Origin: Alphaproteobacteria bacterium
GTDB taxonomy: Bacteria > Pseudomonadota > Alphaproteobacteria > UBA9655
Direction of reading: 5' to 3'
Length of the DNA: 64,000 bases
Assembly (NCBI GenBank): GCA_027459605.1
Contig: DAIDHR010000006.1
Span: forward strand, 1 to 64,000
Under the pieces are notes generated by a model, which saw only the letters and a list, made by a program, of their open reading frames with translations, was not told the origin of the DNA and searched no databases. Shown here piece after piece: positions 63,904 to 64,000 of this stretch (its first letter is position 1; each line of letters opens with the position of its first letter). A program made the position numbers and the translations under genes.

Positions 63904-64000
63904 GGGTTAAATTCACAAGGACTACACTCTTGTTGAGCCAAGGAACTCCGGGTATTTATAGATCTTCTCGTGAAGCAAAATGTTCTTTCAGTTTATCCGC

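Noticed and set aside
1-64000. CRISPR arrays, prophage or classical insertion sequences
   Set aside because: No regularly spaced direct repeats, no phage structural genes and no transposase ORFs were found; the repeats seen are short palindromes.

Overview
This window looks like chromosomal DNA of a low-to-moderate-GC alphaproteobacterium. The evidence is the alphaproteobacterial complex I operon (fourteen nuo genes followed by a BirA without a DNA-binding domain and a type III pantothenate kinase), a ChpT-type histidine phosphotransferase of the CtrA phosphorelay, and a DUF4167 protein. The AT-leaning codon use, many short palindromic repeats (one inside a coding region) and several small orphan secreted proteins resemble protist-associated Holosporales such as the Paracaedibacter/Odyssella group. 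That placement is inference; no database was searched.

Layout. 1-1.7 kb: a Cys-rich secreted protein with its terminator, a GIY-YIG mini-gene set between two palindromes, and a structured leader or possible small RNA. 1.7-17.8 kb: nuoABCDEFGHIJKLMN-birA-coaX, mostly with start/stop overlaps. The operon is interrupted only by a repeat between nuoJ and nuoK and by a palindromic element read in frame as the C-terminal tail of NuoM. 17.9-36.0 kb: a tightly packed polysaccharide locus. It makes UDP-ManNAcA (wecB, wecC) and carries two bi-domain oxidoreductases, an AsnB-type amidotransferase, two heparinase II/III-like proteins, a Wzx-like flippase, a Wzy-like polymerase and two glycosyltransferases. 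The flippase-GT-polymerase core is visibly more AT-rich and is bracketed by the two oxidoreductase/heparinase sets. 36-46 kb: a 59-aa basic protein missed by the ORF track, a membrane-anchored subtilase, ettA with a tRNA-CAU, three orphan secreted proteins, CpoB/YbgF, a HAD phosphatase with a MerC-like membrane protein, and HolC. 46-53.3 kb (minus): a complete MoxR-DUF58-DUF4381-BatA-BatB/C-BatD operon. 53.6-64 kb: two small secreted proteins (one resembling half a cyanovirin-N fold), a CofE-like glutamate ligase next to clpB, DUF4167, ChpT, and an RND efflux adaptor/pump pair.

How the genes work together. The first third is respiratory-chain entry (NADH to ubiquinone with proton pumping). 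The second third is one surface-glycan pathway from nucleotide sugar to polymerisation; its initiating phosphosugar transferase, chain-length regulator and ligase/export genes are not in this window. The rest is envelope maintenance, proteostasis, translation control and efflux.

Most unusual points: a family of modular palindromic elements (at least five copies, one coding); the mirrored arrangement of the glycan locus; a probable half-size CVNH lectin; a CofE/FolC2-like ligase without other F420 genes in view; and a possible small RNA upstream of nuoA. All start-site choices, promoters and terminators were read by eye.
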